Source: Nodosilinea sp. WJT8-NPBG4
Lineage (GTDB): Bacteria > Cyanobacteriota > Cyanobacteriia > Phormidesmidales > Phormidesmidaceae
NCBI GenBank assembly: GCA_019359285.1
Contig: JAHHHQ010000055.1
Span: 27,863 to 91,862 of the forward strand
Length of the DNA stretch: 64,000 nucleotides
Reading direction: 5' to 3'
Notes under the pieces: generated by a model
Seen by the model: only the letters and a program-made list of their open reading frames with translations
The model's database searches: none
Told to the model about the DNA's origin: nothing
In this document: positions 61,727 to 64,000 of the stretch, piece after piece
Position numbering within the stretch: the first letter of the stretch is position 1
How the letters are laid out: the number at the start of each line of letters is the position of its first letter
Made by a program: the position numbers and the translations under genes

Positions 61727-63553
61727 GTGGCCCTCACCCGGCAAATTCGGCGATCGCAGTATTACACTCTGGGCCTTGTAGGACATGGGCAGTTTGGCCG
61801 AGTCTACTGCGCCATCCATCGCAAAACTGGGGAACTGGTGGCGATTAAAGACCTCCACAAAGACCGCTTTCCCACCCATAAGTTTTTGCGGGAGCTACGG
61901 TTTTTAATTAGCCTCGAACACCCCAGCATTGTCACCTGCCATGCCCTAGAGCACTCCACCAGCGGTCGCCAGCTGGTACTCGACTACTGCGAGGGCGGCA
62001 CGCTGCGATCGCTGCTCGAGAGCGACACGGTACTCACCGTGCAAGAGGTGCTGGGATTTACCCTAGACATTCTTGCCGCCCTAGAGTGCGCCCATCGCCA
62101 GGGCATCGTGCATTGCGACATCAAGCCTGAAAACATTCTCATGGAGCTGACCCCTGGGGGCTGGGTAGCGCGGGTATCTGACCTGGGCATTGCCCGCCTC
62201 AGCCAGGAAGCCAAACAGGCCGATATGGGCCACACCGGCTCCCCCGCCTACATGGCCCCAGAGCGCTTTTATAACCAGCATCCTCCTGCCGCCGACCTCT
62301 ACGCCGTGGGCATCATTTTGTACGAGTTGCTGCTGGGTCAACGGCCCTTTTCGGGCACTCCCATGGAGCTGATGGTGGCTCACCTCAATCGGCTACCGAT
62401 TGTGCCCATCCAGGTGGCTGAGCCCTTTAGTCAGGTGCTGCGCAAAGCGCTGCAAAAGCTGCTGCCCAAGCGCTACTTCAGCGCCCAAGCCATGCGCGCC
62501 GACCTGATGGCGATTTATCAGACTTACCAAACCCAGGGACTGTTGGGTCAGCCCGCTTGTGCCAAAGAGTTGCCGGAGCTAGATTTAGCACCCGATTTGC
62601 CCTTTGTGGCGCTGCCTCACCCCACGGCGGTGATGGGCTTGGTGCCCCGACCCCATCAGGGCCATCTGCTGGTGACCTGTAGCCAGCAGCGGGTTTGGTT
62701 TTACCACTGGTCACAAGCAGGTATGACCGCTCCCCAAGACAGCCAGGGCTTTGCGCTGCCCGCCCCAGTGCAACGGTTTTTGCCAACTCCCCAGGGGGGC
62801 CTTTTAGTCACTACAGAATCTCTACACCTGCTCTCGATGACCCACGGTTTAGGCTGTGTTGCCCAAGGAATTTGCCCCGATGGAGTGGCGGTTGCCCCCA
62901 ATGGGCGCTGGTTTGCCACCGCTACCCAGGTCGCCAAAGATTCATTTCGCGTAGCTGTGCGTCAGTTGACGATGCCACCGGAGCAAGGGGTCAAAATATC
63001 GGCACCGCTAACAGCCTCGATCGCAGCCGCAGCCGGGGATAAACTGGTTACCCTCCTCGCCCCAGATAACCGCCACGCAGCGCTGGTAGTGCGCCGGGGT
63101 AGCCGTACGCTGTTCCATGGGGTGACCCGCCGGGGTACTTATCTTGGGGCAGTTGCTGCCTCGGTGCCCATTTACAACTTTGTGCCTACCCGCACCCCCT
63201 ACCGTTACCTCGCCCTAGAGGAAAATTGCACCAACGCCCTGCTGATTGTTGACCTAAAGCCCTTTAGAATGCTGCGCTACCGGGTTGATATTTCACCACA
63301 CTGGCTGTTTGAGACTGCCGTAGGTTACGGGGTGCTCAGCCAAGAAGGAGAATTTTTGCTGATCAACGATGAAGGCCGCATCATCAACCGTACGGCTGGG
63401 CTGCCTCGACCGCAGGCCATGGTGCCCCGATACTCCAAGACTGGCGCTGATTCGTCAGGGCCGATTCAGTATCTGTGGAGCGTCAGCGAAGCTACGAGCA
63501 GCCGTATTTACCCCGTTAATCTAGCCGATTTAGCTCCAGATATTTTGTTTTAA
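61727..63553 (+). CDS. Ser/Thr protein kinase with C-terminal beta-propeller-like domain (SpkG-like)
   Basis: 608 residues from GTG 61727; an earlier in-frame ATG lies inside the previous gene. Kinase motifs: GHGQFGRVY (19-27), catalytic lysine in VAIKDLHK (K41), HCDIKPEN (HRD as HCD), SDLGIAR (DFG as DLG) and GSPAYMAPERF. The remaining 330 residues are strand-rich with repeated blocks (LLVTCSQQRVWFYHW, GLLVTTESLHLLSM) like a degenerate beta-propeller. In Synechocystis the kinase SpkG (slr0152) ends the same cluster, here without the genes between. Confidence 0.88.
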   Translation: MALTRQIRRSQYYTLGLVGHGQFGRVYCAIHRKTGELVAIKDLHKDRFPTHKFLRELRFLISLEHPSIVTCHALEHSTSGRQLVLDYCEGGTLRSLLESDTVLTVQEVLGFTLDILAALECAHRQGIVHCDIKPENILMELTPGGWVARVSDLGIARLSQEAKQADMGHTGSPAYMAPERFYNQHPPAADLYAVGIILYELLLGQRPFSGTPMELMVAHLNRLPIVPIQVAEPFSQVLRKALQKLLPKRYFSAQAMRADLMAIYQTYQTQGLLGQPACAKELPELDLAPDLPFVALPHPTAVMGLVPRPHQGHLLVTCSQQRVWFYHWSQAGMTAPQDSQGFALPAPVQRFLPTPQGGLLVTTESLHLLSMTHGLGCVAQGICPDGVAVAPNGRWFATATQVAKDSFRVAVRQLTMPPEQGVKISAPLTASIAAAAGDKLVTLLAPDNRHAALVVRRGSRTLFHGVTRRGTYLGAVAASVPIYNFVPTRTPYRYLALEENCTNALLIVDLKPFRMLRYRVDISPHWLFETAVGYGVLSQEGEFLLINDEGRIINRTAGLPRPQAMVPRYSKTGADSSGPIQYLWSVSEATSSRIYPVNLADLAPDILF

Positions 63554-63926
63554 TCTGAATTTGGCGCTAGGTTTGGGAAGCTTGGCAGCGGCTCTATCGC
63601 CCTCCTGATTGAGGTGAGAACCGAAGCCAGCCAAGAGTGTGGATAACGCTTCATCACTGCACTTTTGCAAAATTAGCGAAGCCTTTTTTGGCACCACCAG
63701 CTAACGAAAACACTGGAGCCGCCGAGCGAGGGCCGAATGATTGCTGCTTGAGCAAAGTTGACCCAAGCGCAAGATATTTTGGCCTTAGAAAATTGTAAGG
63801 ACAGCAAATGTTGCAACTAGAGTAATGGTCGATCTGACAATTGCATCATTCTCGGCTTTGATGGCTATAGGTGAATATAGCTAAAGCCACTTAGGTTAGG
63901 ACACTGCTTGTTTGAGGATTGACTCC
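63554..63926. other. intergenic, no gene seen
   Basis: 373 bases after the kinase gene without a credible frame, RNA or clear terminator. Confidence 0.4.
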
Positions 63927-64000
63927 ATGGCAACGCGCAAGCCGTCGTCATGGGGAAGGAGTTTTCGAATTCGGCTTTTTAACCAACCCCAGCATTTCTC
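63927..64000 (+). CDS. possible start of a gene cut by the window end
   Basis: ATG 63927 opens MATRKPSSWGRSFRIRLFNQ and remains open to the last base. A GAGGATT lies 12 bases upstream. Too short to assign. Confidence 0.35.
   Translation, partial: MATRKPSSWGRSFRIRLFNQPQHF

Overview
The window comes from a cyanobacterial chromosome, probably a filamentous Leptolyngbya/Nodosilinea/Phormidium-type organism. The evidence is the core genes psaE, ndhO and recA, phycobilisome-like proteins, a condensed photosystem II assembly (slr0144-slr0152-like) cluster, a cyAbrB regulator, a CRISPR repeat of a type familiar from cyanobacteria, and many GCGATCGC (HIP1) octamers. No rRNA is present. Two tRNA-like genes are.

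Layout. 0-3.0 kb: a DUF2087 fragment, then a minus-strand unit (MBL-fold hydrolase + BMP-type binding lipoprotein) preceded by a guanidine-I (ykkC) type riboswitch. 3.2-11.7 kb: a variable zone with a umuD relic, a DUF1830 protein, an LCM-like methyltransferase, a patatin lipase bounded by duplicated gene ends, an HNH nuclease, a LysM/glycine-zipper protein and a decayed tyrosine recombinase. 11.8-16.8 kb: a DNase I-like nuclease, then a tight three-gene nuclease operon (NERD-helicase, NucS-like, GIY-YIG). 16.8-27.3 kb: mostly housekeeping genes (rnhA, a nadR-like gene and pnuC for NAD salvage, methyltransferase, aldo/keto reductase, NMT1-like binding protein, Nudix, recA with a LexA box, DUF4336, small secreted proteins).

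27.4-32.6 kb holds the most unusual gene. One roughly 1,420-residue protein joins DNA-binding HTHs, four treble-clef zinc fingers, an SF2 helicase and an RRP8-like methyltransferase. It lies between two fragments of IS4-type transposase. 32.8-37.2 kb is a graveyard: an intact IS5 element sitting in a gene that can be rejoined exactly, HsdR and UvrD tail remnants, and an odd class II tRNA. 37.2-40.2 kb carries nuclease-like and tandem secreted paralogues broken by frameshifts, one of them made by a perfect fold-back insertion, and an orphan two-repeat CRISPR.

40.3-54.7 kb looks like an integrated plasmid/phage-like element ending at tRNA-Ser(UGA). It has a ParM-like actin with a candidate partner, a divergent family-B DNA polymerase, iteron-like repeats, small regulators, a cyAbrB, a PD-(D/E)XK protein, decayed tail-like genes and HNH/AP2 homing-type nucleases. 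55-64 kb returns to the conserved chromosome: an ECF sigma/anti-sigma pair, ndhO, mutM, psaE, and a cluster of V4R and phycobilisome-like genes ending in a Ser/Thr kinase.

All functions come from reading motifs and remembered family signatures; no database search was made.
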